From positions 52,657-116,656 of the forward strand of contig CAWDSF010000008.1 of the NCBI GenBank assembly GCA_963804885.1: a DNA stretch of 64,000 nucleotides. Reading direction: 5' to 3'. Shown piece after piece: positions 8,626-18,114 of the stretch (its first letter is position 1; each line of letters starts with the position of its first letter). A program made the translations under genes and the position numbers. The notes beneath the pieces were generated by a model that saw nothing but the letters and a program-made list of their open reading frames with translations, did not search any database and was not told the DNA's origin. This DNA is from PALSA-1004 sp963804885 (GTDB lineage: Bacteria; Pseudomonadota; Gammaproteobacteria; Burkholderiales; SG8-41).

Positions 8626-9345
8626 TTAGTTTTTGAGCTGAAAGCGGATCGGCACCTCGACCGGATGCGCGATCGGTGCATCACCGCGGCGGGCCGGCAC
8701 GAAGGTCCAGCCCTGCACCGCTTTCATCGCCGCCTCGTCGAGCAGCGTGGCGCCGGACGTTTGCGCGATAACGATCTTGTCGGGCGTGCCCTTCGCGCTC
8801 ACGTCGACACGCAGCAGCACGACGCCTTCGATGCCGAGCTTGCGCGCAATCGGCGGATAGGCCGGACGCGGGTTGTTCAGGTACGCGACGTCGAAATGCG
8901 GCGGCTCGATCGACTCGACGCGCGGCGCAGCGGTGACGGCGGGGGCCTTCGCGACGGCCACCGGCGCCGGCGGAGCTTCGGGTGCAGGCGCAGCGACGCT
9001 CGGTGCCGCGGTATTGGTCCGCTCGACGGTAATCAACGTCGGGGTGGGTACATGGGGCACTTGCGGTGCCGCCGCGTGCGTTTTCGGCGCAGGCTTGGGC
9101 GGCTGGATTTTAGGTTGCGGCGGAGCCGGAGGCGGCGCTTCGACGATCGCGGGCGGCACGACATCGAGCTTGACGGTCAGCATGGGCGCGGGTTCGAAGG
9201 TCACATGCTGCCAGGTCTTGAACAAAATCCCGCCGATCGCGGCGTGAACCGCCAGCGAAATCGCGAGCGCAGGCGTAAACACCGACGTCGCACGGCGGCG
9301 GCCGATAGTGACCCCGTGGAGATCCGGTGCGGCCATGATTTTCAA
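8626..9345 (-). CDS. tonB: Energy transducer TonB
   Basis: A 239-residue inner-membrane protein. A single N-terminal transmembrane helix (PALAISLAVHAAIGGILF) is followed by a Pro/Ala-rich periplasmic spacer (PPPAPPQPKIQPPKPAPK) and a C-terminal TonB domain with YPPIARKLGIEGVVLLRVDV and the WTFVPARR motif. It couples the proton-motive force to the receptor encoded immediately downstream. No exbB/exbD is seen here. An alternative in-frame start is at 9336. Confidence 0.93.
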   Translation of the reverse strand: MKIMAAPDLHGVTIGRRRATSVFTPALAISLAVHAAIGGILFKTWQHVTFEPAPMLTVKLDVVPPAIVEAPPPAPPQPKIQPPKPAPKTHAAAPQVPHVPTPTLITVERTNTAAPSVAAPAPEAPPAPVAVAKAPAVTAAPRVESIEPPHFDVAYLNNPRPAYPPIARKLGIEGVVLLRVDVSAKGTPDKIVIAQTSGATLLDEAAMKAVQGWTFVPARRGDAPIAHPVEVPIRFQLKN

Positions 9346-9391
9346 CGCTGTGAAACCCGCGAATAAACGACCTAAGCCGTTAATTATGCCA

Positions 9392-10546
9392 CTAAAACAC
9401 GAAGAGTTTCAGGTTGAAAGCGCGCTCGATGAGCCAGCCCGTCGCGATCACGCAGATCAGTGCTGACCCGCCGAGGAAAATCAGGCGCTGATAGAAGGCA
9501 GTGCGCCGCAGCGCGTAGGCGGTGGGCAGAAAAGCACTGACGATGACGAGCTGGCCCACCTCGACGCCGAGATTGAAACCAACCAGCGCCAGCAGCAACG
9601 CATCGCGCGGCAGCCCCAGGTCCGCGAGCACGCTCGCGAAGCCGAATCCATGGATGAGCCCGAACGCGAACGCGACCATCCAGCGGCGGCGCTGAAACAA
9701 CGGATACAGGTTGTTGAGCGCGGCGAGAATGACCGACAACGCAATGGCCGATTCCGTGAGGCGCGTCGGCAAGGTGATTACGCCGAGCGCAGCCAGGCTC
9801 AACGTGATCGAGTGCGCGATCGTGAACGCAGTGACGATCTGGAAAACTTCCCAGAAAGCGGGTTTGAACCGGTCGACCGCGCGCCAGCCCGGGATCAGCC
9901 CCGGCTGCGCCATCGCGCAGCGCGCGCGCGGAATCAGCACCGCCGGCAGCAACAGCGACAACAGGAACAGGATGTGGTCGAAGCCCATCCAGATGTGCCA
10001 TACGCCCTCGCGACCGTAGTCGAAGAACTGCATCAGGCGGCTGGGCCGCGCGAGCTCGAAACGCTGGCGCGCGGTTTCCGGGCTGAAAATCGCCGTGCGC
10101 GTCGCGCCCGCATATTCAAGCCGCAGCAGGCCCTTGTGCTGCGGGTCGAGATCGAAAAAGAGGTTGTAGCCGAGCTCGAGCGCTGCGCCCGGCTTCGCGC
10201 ACTGCGCCTCGAAACGCATCACGGCATACGTGCCGTCGCTGTGCAGGTCGACCAGGTGTTCCGTCGCGCGCAGCGGGCACGGCGTGCCGTCGAGCGTCGC
10301 GGTCAGCCGCGCCAGTGCATAAGCGGCGATTTCCGCATGGCGGGAGCGCACCTCGCCCCACGTGATGTCGCCGTCGCCGTTGCTGTCGAGCCCGATCGCG
10401 AAGTCGAGATCGCGCAGCGCAATGTCCCACTGCCCGCGCAACTTGTCGCCGTCGACCGCGATCGACAGATAGCTGTCGCTGGGCTTGTGGGCGAGCGCGC
10501 TGCCTGCGCATAACGCGAGCACGAGACAACAGACGGCGCGTATCAA
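9392..10546 (-). CDS. HupE/UreJ-2-like integral membrane protein with periplasmic N-domain
   Basis: About 384 residues from the TTG at 10546, which overlaps the stop of the upstream gene (TTGA). A signal peptide (VCCLVLALCAGSALA) precedes an N-terminal exported domain containing an EF-hand-like loop DSNGDGDITWGE. Six or so membrane helices follow, with the family marks GFDHILFLLSLL, IAHSITLSLA and FGLIHGFGFASVL. HupE/UreJ proteins are linked to nickel/cobalt uptake. The His and Asp residues inside the helices fit that, but the substrate is inferred. It is part of a minus-strand cluster with the TPR gene, tonB and the receptor. Confidence 0.85.
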   Translation of the reverse strand: MIRAVCCLVLALCAGSALAHKPSDSYLSIAVDGDKLRGQWDIALRDLDFAIGLDSNGDGDITWGEVRSRHAEIAAYALARLTATLDGTPCPLRATEHLVDLHSDGTYAVMRFEAQCAKPGAALELGYNLFFDLDPQHKGLLRLEYAGATRTAIFSPETARQRFELARPSRLMQFFDYGREGVWHIWMGFDHILFLLSLLLPAVLIPRARCAMAQPGLIPGWRAVDRFKPAFWEVFQIVTAFTIAHSITLSLAALGVITLPTRLTESAIALSVILAALNNLYPLFQRRRWMVAFAFGLIHGFGFASVLADLGLPRDALLLALVGFNLGVEVGQLVIVSAFLPTAYALRRTAFYQRLIFLGGSALICVIATGWLIERAFNLKLFVF

Positions 10547-11764
10547 GGCGCGTCCTTGCGCGGGTTGGCGAGCTGGTCGGCCAGCCGCTGCAGATACCAG
10601 TCCTCGATACGGGTTTCTCTCATCCAATCGAGCACCGGCTGCGCCGCATCCGGCCGGCGCGCTGCGAGCGACGCCTCCAGCAGCACGCGCGCGTCACGCG
10701 GCTCCTTCTGGATACGCCAGTTGCTGAGCGCCAGGCGTAGTGCTTCGGCGGGCTGTTGCAGCATCTGCAGCGTGAAACGCGACTCTTCCTGCTCGTGAGT
10801 CGTGTCGCCGCGCAGACGCGCTGCCGCGTAGCGATCGGCGAGCGTTGCCTGATGCGCGCGCGCCGCCGGCGCGTTGACCGCCTGTTCCGCGAGCGCCAGA
10901 CGCAGCAGCAGCGGGTCGGCGAGCGTCCAGTCCTTGAGTAACGTGATGACTTCCGGCGCGCGTCCATAATCGAGCAGGAAATCGGCGTAGGCGGCGAGCA
11001 GGAATCCATCGGTGATCCCCAGCGCGAGGGCGCGCTTGAAATACTGCTCCGCGAGCTTGGCGTCATTGAGCCGCCACGCCATTTCCGCGAGTCGTTCGAG
11101 CAGCCACACTCTTTGCTCGGCGCTCGCGTCGCGGGCGCGCGCCAGTGCCCGGTCCAGTGCAGCGAGACTCTTGCGCGCGCCGCCGGTGAGGCCGTCGATG
11201 AATGCGACGCAGCCGGTTGCACTCAACTCGTCGACGAGCGGCGCAAACGCAGCGCAATCGCGGCGCGCCGCCGCATAGTCCGCCTGCACGAGATGGATCA
11301 CCATGCGCAGCGACCAGGCGCGCGCATTGTCCGGTTCGCGTTCGAGCGCGCGGTCGAGATCGGCGAGCGCCGCTGGAAAGTCGTGCCGGTACTGCACGAG
11401 CGTTGCGCGCATCACCAGGACTGACGTCGGCGGATCGCGCAAGTCCCACCACGGTTTTAGCGCCGCCTGCGCATAACCGACATAGCGCGGATCGCCCTGC
11501 GCCAGCGCCTGCTCGAAGTAGCGGCGCGCAAGCCGGATCGCCAAGTCGATATTCTGCGGTTCGCGCGCGACCGCGTCGCGCAGTTCGCGGATTTCGCGCA
11601 TCGCTGGGATCGTTGGGCCGGACCGGCAAGCGCTCCAGCACTTCAGTATCGGCGGTCGGGATGCGCGGCGCGGCGACGGTGACCAGCGCGTACATGGTGA
11701 AGCCCAGCGCAACAATGCAGCAAACGCGAACGGATGGATGCGGGATGGCCGACCTCAGAACCAA
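10543..11764 (-). CDS. TPR-repeat protein with N-terminal membrane anchor (one frameshift)
   Basis: About 406 residues once a single extra base near 11605 is removed. The N-terminus (VLRSAIPHPSVRVCCIVALGFTMYAL) is in a different frame from the body. It contains one membrane or signal helix, followed by tetratricopeptide-like helices with repeated ADLDRALEREPDNARAWSLR-type and LAEQYFKRALALG-type units. It is translationally coupled to the HupE-like gene. It is probably a periplasmic scaffold for the envelope cluster; no enzymatic motif is visible. Confidence 0.8.
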
Positions 11765-11813
11765 AGCGGTAAACCGGCCGTGCCGGGCTTATGTACGCGC
11801 ATCATAATTGGAT

Positions 11814-11842
11814 TTGCAAATGTAAACAATGTGTTATATAGT
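11814..11842 (+). promoter_or_regulatory. Predicted promoter of lysine-rich peptide 3
   Basis: TTGCAA at 11814-11819, a 17-bp spacer and TATAGT at 11837-11842. It sits in an AT-rich pocket between the divergent TPR gene and the small exported peptide. Confidence 0.5.
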
Positions 11843-11949
11843 GACGTCAACCAATTGGGGGCGTGATGCGTATTAGCTCTCATGGCCAAAAATCTGGCCA
11901 TATTGGTTTGGATGCCCATTCCTATAACTCAGACTCAGAGGAGATTCAC

Positions 11950-12126
11950 TTGAAAAAAATGCTTGCTGCTTTGGTTGCTGGCGCGTTTGCGATTGCTTCG
12001 GTTGGCGCGTTTGCCGCTGCACACTCCGGCGCGCAACCCGCGAAAGATGCACCGAAGGTGGACTGCAAAGATCCGAAAAATAAAGACCATAAAGATTGCG
12101 CAATGAAGGACGACAAGAAGAAGTAA
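11950..12126 (+). CDS. Small lysine-rich exported peptide (paralogue 3)
   Basis: A 58-residue product from the TTG at 11950 (GAGGAG ribosome-binding site eight bases upstream); an ATG at 11959 is the alternative. The signal peptide KKMLAALVAGAFAIASVGAFA is followed by a mature peptide with two cysteines and a lysine/aspartate-rich tail (DCKDPKNKDHKDCAMKDDKKK). The Cys pair in a D-C-K...D-C-A context suggests a disulfide or metal site absent from the other two paralogues. It has its own promoter and terminator. Confidence 0.75.
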   Translation: MKKMLAALVAGAFAIASVGAFAAAHSGAQPAKDAPKVDCKDPKNKDHKDCAMKDDKKK

Positions 12127-12140
12127 TTCTTCTTCTTTCT

Positions 12141-12171
12141 AAAAAAGGCAGGGGCGACCCTGCCTTTTTTT
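12141..12171 (+). terminator. Terminator after lysine-rich peptide 3
   Basis: A6, GGCAGGG (12147-12153), GCGA loop, CCCTGCC, then T7. Confidence 0.9.
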
Positions 12172-12210
12172 ATGCCCTGGATTTGAGGTGCTACGCGAGC
12201 CGGCGCGACG

Positions 12211-12516
12211 CTAAAACATCGCCATCGAAACGAACCCGGCGCCAAGCGCGAATCGCGCGACCGGTGTCCACCGGTGGTTCTCCACGTTGCGCGAACATCG
12301 CCACGCCAGGCGCGCCCAGCTGAAATAAACGAGCAGGCGCGCCACATCGAGCAGGTTGCCGCCGCCCCAGTAACCCGCGTCGCGGATGAGTTCCGCGGCT
12401 ATCATCATCGCGCTCGTGGTCAAGCCGACCGGAATACCCCATAGCCACCAGACTTTCCAGAGTGGCTGGGTCCCCGCCTTGGCGGTGAGATCAGACCAAT
12501 GAATCGACGAAGACAT
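12211..12516 (-). CDS. Small predicted membrane protein
   Basis: A 101-residue product, MSSSIHWSDLTAKAG onward. It has two or three hydrophobic segments (KVWWLWGIPVGLTTSAMMIAA, LLDVARLLVYFSWARLAW, ARFALGAGFVSMAMF). No family is recognised. It stands alone between the third lysine-rich peptide and mnmA, with the start at 12516 placed ahead of an AT-richer leader. The hydrophobic pattern and a complete reading frame support a real gene. Confidence 0.6.
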   Translation of the reverse strand: MSSSIHWSDLTAKAGTQPLWKVWWLWGIPVGLTTSAMMIAAELIRDAGYWGGGNLLDVARLLVYFSWARLAWRCSRNVENHRWTPVARFALGAGFVSMAMF

Positions 12517-12639
12517 GGCTGGGTCGGCAATCAGGTTTGCAACTCCTGCGGAATATGCAATAACCCCGCGCTCCTCGCAACCTTCTGACCTGCCCCCCGT
12601 TTTTAGGCACTACCGCACTTACACCGTAAAATCGACCCT

Positions 12640-12747
12640 ATGAACGCCGCCGACACCCTGTGGAAACCGCCGCTGGTCATGCAATGCGTCGACGACTGGG
12701 TCGCCGGCCGGCGCCATCCGCTGCAACTCATTTCGAATTACGTCTGA
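12640..12747 (+). pseudogene. Possible NUDIX hydrolase C-terminal remnant
   Basis: A 35-codon frame from the ATG at 12640 to the TGA at 12745 reads TLWKPPLVMQCVDDWVAGRRHPL near its end. This resembles the C-terminus of the NUDIX hydrolases that often precede mnmA in betaproteobacteria. The NUDIX box itself is absent, so this is either a remnant or a chance short frame. Confidence 0.25.
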
Positions 12748-12749
12748 CC

Positions 12750-13846
12750 ATGGCCAGGCAGCGCATCATCGTGGGCATGTCGGGCGGCGTCGATTCGGCG
12801 GTCGCTGCGCTGCTCCTGAAGCAGCAGGGTCACGACGTCGTCGGACTTTTCATGAAGAACTGGGAAGACGACGACGATGAGCAGTATTGCAGCTCGCGCG
12901 TAGACCTTGTCGACGCGGTTTCGGTCGCCGACCGCATCGGCATCGAGATCGAAGCGGTCAATTTCTCGGCCGAATACAAGGAGCGCGTGTTCACCGAATT
13001 CCTGCGCGAATATCAGTCGGGCCGCACGCCCAACCCGGACGTGCTCTGCAACGCCGAAATCAAGTTCCGTTCGTTCCTCGAGCACGCGCTCGCGATGGGC
13101 GCCGACCGCATTGCGACCGGCCACTACTCGCAGGTCCGCGAAGTCGACGGCCTCTATCAGTTGCTCAAGGCCGAGGACGGCACCAAGGACCAGAGCTACT
13201 TCCTCCACCGCTTGAACCAGGCGCAACTGTCGAAGACGCGTGTTTCCGCTCGGCAATCTGTATAAGCGCGAGGTGCGCGAGATCGCGCGCGAACACGGGC
13301 TCCCCAACCACGACAAAAAAGATTCGACCGGCATCTGCTTTATCGGCGAGCGGCCGTTTCGCGAATTTCTGAACCGTTACCTGCCGGCGGACCCGGGCGA
13401 GATCTGGACGCTCGACGGGCACATGGTCGGCCGCCACATGGGACTCATGTTTTATACGATAGGCCAGCGCCAGGGCCTGGGCATCGGCGGCCAGCGCGCG
13501 AGGCAATCCGCCGGCCGATGGCGATGGCGACGCCTGGTACGTGGCGGCCAAGGACATTCCGAACAACCGGCTGCTCGTGGTGCAGGGCCGCGATAACGAT
13601 GCGCTGCTCAAGACCACCCTGACCGGCATCGATATGAACTGGATCAGCGGCACTCCGCCGCATTGCAACTGGGTATACAACGCCAAAACGCGCTATCGCC
13701 AGAAAGACGCGCCCTGCACCGTGGTGCGGGTGGACGAGCGCAGCTGCGAAGTCGAATTCGCGGAGCCGCAATGGGCGGTGACGCCCGGCCAGTCAGTGGT
13801 GGTTTACGAAAGCCGCGTGTGCCTGGGCGGCGGGATTATTCAGTAG
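12750..13846 (+). CDS. mnmA: tRNA-specific 2-thiouridylase MnmA (two frameshifts)
   Basis: Thiolates U34 of tRNA Lys, Glu and Gln using persulfide from the Tus/IscS relay. The repaired length is about 364 residues, the family norm. The PP-loop SGGVDSAV sits at residues 10-17, the first catalytic cysteine in NPDVLCNAEIKF and the second in TGICFIGERPF. Frame changes near 13242 (extra C before GTGTTTCCG) and near 13505 each fit one extra base. The ATG at 12750 gives MARQRIIVGMSGG. It is convergent with the GST gene, with which it shares a 3' inverted repeat. Confidence 0.95.
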
Positions 13847-13924
13847 GATTGAGGCGCGAGGATGCGCGGAGTGCGGCGTGAAGACGTCAATCGAACTCAA
13901 TCGCTCGCCTCGCTCCTCAATCCT
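13845..13924. repeat. Imperfect inverted repeat between convergent mnmA and GST genes
   Basis: AGGATTGAGGCGCGAGG (13845-13861) is complementary, with one mismatch, to CCTCGCTCCTCAATCCT (13908-13924). The right arm overlaps the stop codon of the GST gene. It could act as an attenuating 3' structure for both convergent transcripts; there is no T-tract. Confidence 0.5.
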
Positions 13925-14535
13925 GGTTCTTCGGCGGTACCGTCGCCTTAAACGACGCGCGCTTGGACACCTTGTCGAACAGCTTGCCCAGGTTCGGGTA
14001 TTGCTTGCGCCAGTTGAGCTCCGGCATGCGCAGCTCGAGATACCCGAGCGCGCAGCCCACGGCGATGTCCGCGAGGTTATACGCTTCCCCGGTGCACCAC
14101 GCCGCGCTCCGCGAGGTCTTCGGACATCGCCCGCAACGCGCGATCGACTTTCCCTTGCTGCCGCGCGATCCATTCGGCGTTTTGCAACTCGCCCGGGCGA
14201 CGCGTCTCCATGACTACCGCGATGGCGGCGTCGATGCAGCCGTCGGCGAGCGCCTCCCAGCGCCGCGTCTGTAGCCGCTGGCGTGTATCGTCCGGGATAA
14301 GGCGGCCGACCGGGCTCGCATTGTCGAGATATTCGACGATCACGCGCGAATCGAACAATGTCGTTTCGTCGTCGAGCACCAGGACCGGAACCTTGCCGAG
14401 CGGGTTGAAATCAGGCACGCGGGTCGCCGGGTCGGTCGGATTGTCCATGATCAGGTCGTACTCGATGCGCTTCTCCGCCAGCACGATACGAACCTTGCGG
14501 CTGTATGGACTGACCGGCGCTGCGATCAACTTCAT
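13917..14535 (-). CDS. Glutathione S-transferase (one frameshift)
   Basis: About 205 residues after removing one extra base near 14097. The thioredoxin-fold N-domain is MKLIAAPVSPYSRKVRIVLAEK with the glutathione-contact motifs GKVPVLVLDD and LFDSRVIVEYLD. The all-helical C-domain continues in the shifted frame as WCTGEAYNLADIAVGCALGYL, where the N-capping box aspartate is visible. It ends PPKNQD. Its position next to the UGA-containing glutaredoxin and glutathione reductase makes a glutathione-redox cluster. Confidence 0.88.
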
Positions 14536-14697
14536 GTGCGTTCTGTTTCCGGCGAGTGTAACGATGATGGCCTCGAAATTTCGCTCGTCATTATATCATC
14601 GGGTCCTGCGATGAAACCGCGCGGCGCCGGCTTGACGCGTCTGCGGCGCAGGTAGTAGGCTCAAGTCCCTCCTACACGAATCCGGTTTAACGCGCAT

Positions 14698-15475
14698 ATG
14701 GGCACAATCGCTGACAAATTCATACTTTTTACGCAGCCCGGATGAAGTAGCTGCCTCCGAGCGAAAGAGTTTCTTTCGAAAAAGAAGGTCGACTACGTCG
14801 CGATTGATGTCTTTAACGATCCCGGCGGCAAAGAGAAGCTGCTTGCCTACGGCGTGCGCAACGTGCCGGTCGTGGCGCGCGGCGACCAGTTCGTCTTCGG
14901 CCAGAATCTGGAGGATGTCGCCGAGTTCGTCGGTTTGCAGGGTGGCACCGGGCACACGCCGCTGCCGCCCGAGCAGCTGATCGGGAAATGGCTCAACGTG
15001 CTGCGCGCGGCCCAGCGCTACCTGCGCCAGATGCCCGACTGCCCGTCTCAACGAACTGGTGATCGACAACCGCCCCCGCTCGATCCGGCTGATGGGACAC
15101 CATGTGTTCCGAATCGGCGAGGCTTACCTGGAAACGGCCGTAGACGGCGTGGAATATGCGACGCAGCTGGCCAACGTTCCGCCCAAAGACGGCACGTTCA
15201 CCACCGGCGAGGAAATCGCGCGCTACGGCGATACCGTGATCGCGCGGCTCGAGAAATGGTGGAAGGAGCTTCCCGACAAATCCTGCCAGCAGAAAGTGAA
15301 AACCTTTTTCGGCATGCAGCCGTTGCATCTGCTGTACGAGCGCTCGACGTGGCATTCTGCCCAGCACACGCGTCAGTTGGCCGCGGTCCTTGAGCGCTTC
15401 AATATCACGCCCGACAAGCCGCTTACGAAGGAAGACCTGGCCGGCCTGCCGCTGCCCGAGCGGCTATGGGAATAG
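14698..15475 (+). CDS. Selenocysteine-containing glutaredoxin fused to a DinB-like helical domain (in-frame UGA at 14743; one frameshift)
   Basis: From the ATG at 14698 the reading is MGTIADKFILFTQPG, then TGA at 14743-14745, then SSCLRAKEFLSKKK and on without a stop. Residues 16-19 are therefore U-S-S-C where glutaredoxins have C-x-x-C. The rest of the thioredoxin fold follows: DYVAIDVFND, the cis-proline loop GVRNVPVV, and a FGQNLEDVAEFV end. The C-terminal domain (RLMGHHVFRIGEAYLE, PLHLLYERSTWHSAQHTRQL) is DinB-like, with histidines placed as in that superfamily. The repaired length is about 258 residues, with one extra base near 15045. A 7-bp hairpin with a GTT loop lies 23 nt past the UGA. 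selA, selB and tRNA-Sec are 3.4 to 8 kb downstream. The alternative is a sequencing error of a TGC codon. Confidence 0.8.
14762..14778 (+). promoter_or_regulatory. Candidate bacterial SECIS hairpin for the selenocysteine glutaredoxin
   Basis: CGAAAGA (14762-14768), loop GTT (14769-14771), TCTTTCG (14772-14778): a perfect 7-bp stem with G as first loop base. The loop begins 23 nt after the UGA, inside the distance window known for bacterial SECIS elements, and lies within the coding sequence as expected. Confidence 0.65.
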
Positions 15476-15553
15476 CCGTGTTGCGGGGCGAGCGCCCGCC
15501 CCCGGTCTGATAGCCGTAATTTTGCAGCGTCCTTAAGCGGCGTCCTGACCGCG

Positions 15554-16914
15554 ATGCCGCGCTACGATTTTGACCTGTTCACCATAGGCGCCGGCTCCGG
15601 CGGCGTGCGCGCCAGCCGGTTCGCCGCCGGCTTCGGCGCCCGCGTCGCAATCGCCGAAGAACGTTATCTCGGCGGCACCTGCGTCAACGTCGGCTGCATC
15701 CCCAAGAAGCTCTATAGCTATGCGTCGCATGTCCGCGAAGAGATCCATCTCGCCGCCGGCTTCGGCTGGAGCGCGGCCCACACGGGTTTCGACCTTGCGG
15801 AGCTCGTGGCAAACAAGAACCGGGAAATTCTGCGGCTGAACGGCATCTACCGCCGTTTGCTGGAGGCGTCCGGCGTCAAAATCTTGAAGAGCGGGCAACG
15901 CTCGTCGACGCGCACACAGTCGAGGCCGGCGGCAAGCGCTACACGGCCGCCCACATATTGGTGGCTACCGGCGGGTGGCCGGTGAAGCCCGCGATTCCAG
16001 GCGCCGACCTGGCGATCACCTCGAACGAAGCGTTTTTCCTCGACGCCCTGCCGGCGCGCGTGCTGGTGGTCGGCGGCGGTTACATCGCGCTCGAGTTCGC
16101 TTCCATCTTCAACGGCATGGGCGCCGACTCCAACCTGATTTATCGCGGCCCGAATATCCTGCGCAGCTTCGACCGCGAGTTCAGCGGCATGCTGGCCGAC
16201 GAAATGCAGAAGAAAGGCGTGACCTTCACGCTCAACACCGACATCGCGACAATCGCGCGCCACGGCAACTGCCTGCGCGCGACGCTCGCGGACGGGACGT
16301 CACTCGAAGCGGATTGCATACTCTATGCCACGGGCCGCGCACCGAACGCGCGCAATCTCGGCCTGGAGGCCGCCGGGGTCAAGTTCAATGCAAAAGGCGC
16401 CATCGAGGTCGATGCTTATTCGCAAACTGCGGTGCCGTCGATTTACGCGATCGGCGACGTCACCGACCGCGTCAATCTCACGCCGGTCGCCACCGCGGAA
16501 GGCATGGCGATCGCCAACACGCTCTTTAACCAGCGTCCGACCGCCGTCGACTACGAGAACATTCCGACCGCGATATTTGCCGATCCGAATGCGGCGACCG
16601 TCGGCCTGGGCGAGGAAGACGCGCGCACCCGCTACGGAGAAATCGACGTCTACGCGACGCGCTTTCGTCCGCTCAAGCACACGTTGTCCGACACCGCCGA
16701 ACAGGTTTTCATGAAGCTAGTCGTCGAGCGCGCTTCGGACCGCGTCATCGGCGCGCACATGGTCGGGGTGGACGCGGGCGAGGTCATTCAGGGCCTCGCG
16801 ATTGCGCTCAAATGCGGCGCAACGAAGGCGCAGTTCGACGCGACCATTGGCATCCACCCGACCGCCGCCGAAGAATTCGTGACCATGCGCGTACCGCGCA
16901 AGCCGGCGGCTTAA
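15554..16914 (+). CDS. gor: Glutathione reductase (one frameshift)
   Basis: NADPH-dependent reduction of glutathione disulfide; FAD flavoprotein of about 453 residues. The FAD-binding GAGSGGVRASR is near residue 12 and the redox-active disulfide is in GGTCVNVGCIPKK. The NADPH-binding VVGGGYIALEFA and the C-terminal GIHPTAAEEFVTMR with the catalytic His are intact. The frame changes near 15888 (VKIL to RATLVDAH), best explained by one missing base. The ATG at 15554 gives MPRYDFDLFTIG. It could reduce the glutathione used by the neighbouring glutaredoxin. Confidence 0.93.
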
Positions 16915-16938
16915 TCTACTCGACGCGGATGCGGCCTG

Positions 16939-17898
16939 CTACTCCACGCGGATTCCTGCGTCCTTAATGACCTTGCCGTACTTTACGATTTCGGCCTTGA
17001 TCACCGCCGCGAATTCGGCCGGCGTGCTGCCGACCAGCTCGTTGCCGCCCTGCGTCCCGAGACGTTCGATCACGTCCGGCGACTTGAGCGCTTTCGCGGT
17101 TTCCCGATAGAGCCGGTCGACGACCGCCTTGGGCGTGCCGGCCGGCGCGAGTATCGCCTGCCATGAACTCACTTCGAAACCTTTCAGGCCCGCTTCGTCG
17201 AGCGTAGGCACATCGGCCAGTTGCGGCGCGCGGCGGTTGCCTGAAAATCCGATGGCCCTGATTTTGCCGGCGCGCAATTGCGGTATCGACGTGATCGGCG
17301 TATCGAACATCATCGGCAGTTGGCCGCCGAGCACGTCGGCGAGCGCCGCTGCGCTGCCTTTATACGGAACGTGGGTCAGCTTGATGCCCGTCATCGCGGC
17401 CAGAAACTCGCCCGCGAGATGATTGGCGCCGCCCAGTCCGGTCGATCCATAGGCGAGCCCCGGCTTCGCTTTTGCGTAAGCGACGAGCTCCTGGATATTT
17501 TTTGCCGGCACCGACGGATGCACGACGAGCACGTACGCGTAGTACGTGCCCTGCGAAACCGGCGCGAAATCCCGCACCGGATCGTACGGCAGCTTGCTGT
17601 AGAGGCTCGGATTGAGCACGAAGGGCGCGCTGTTGCCCATCACGATGGTGTAGCCGTCGGGCGGCGACTTCGCCACCAGGTCCGTGCCGATGATGCCGTT
17701 CGCCCCCGGCCGGTTGTCGATCACCACGGTCTGTCCCATCGCTTCATAGAATTTCTGGCCCAGCGTGCGCGCGAAGATGTCGCCGGCGCCGCCCGCGACG
17801 TACGGCACGATGAAGCGGATGGGACGCGCCGGATAATTCTGCGCGTTTGCCGCGCCGGCAAGCGCGAGCAGGCAGAACGCAGTCACTGTAGACCTCAT
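16939..17898 (-). CDS. Bug/TctC-family tripartite tricarboxylate-type binding protein 1
   Basis: A 319-residue periplasmic solute-binding protein. The ATG at 17898 has GGAGGA five bases upstream, and a signal peptide MRSTVTAFCLLALAGAANA follows. Family marks are YPARPIRFIVPYVAGGAGD, VIDNRPGANGIIG, PPDGYTIVMG and THVPYKGSAAALADVLGG. Bug proteins bind small carboxylates, and ligand cannot be read from sequence. It is divergent from selA and convergent with gor. Confidence 0.93.
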   Translation of the reverse strand: MRSTVTAFCLLALAGAANAQNYPARPIRFIVPYVAGGAGDIFARTLGQKFYEAMGQTVVIDNRPGANGIIGTDLVAKSPPDGYTIVMGNSAPFVLNPSLYSKLPYDPVRDFAPVSQGTYYAYVLVVHPSVPAKNIQELVAYAKAKPGLAYGSTGLGGANHLAGEFLAAMTGIKLTHVPYKGSAAALADVLGGQLPMMFDTPITSIPQLRAGKIRAIGFSGNRRAPQLADVPTLDEAGLKGFEVSSWQAILAPAGTPKAVVDRLYRETAKALKSPDVIERLGTQGGNELVGSTPAEFAAVIKAEIVKYGKVIKDAGIRVE

Positions 17899-18114
17899 CG
17901 CTCCTCCTTGTATGGCACCCAACATGCCGCACACGTGGCGCTTGGGGTGGCATCCGCTGCGTGTGCAGCAGGCAAATCCAGAATAGCATGACCGGCAAAA
18001 ATTGCGCTAAACTACGAGCCCTGTCTTTGCCGCAATCCGGCGCCGTGCGCGCCATCGCATACATGTCGACGCTGTCATCCCCGTTTGCCGCATCGGTCGC
18101 TCGCCGCCGCGGTC

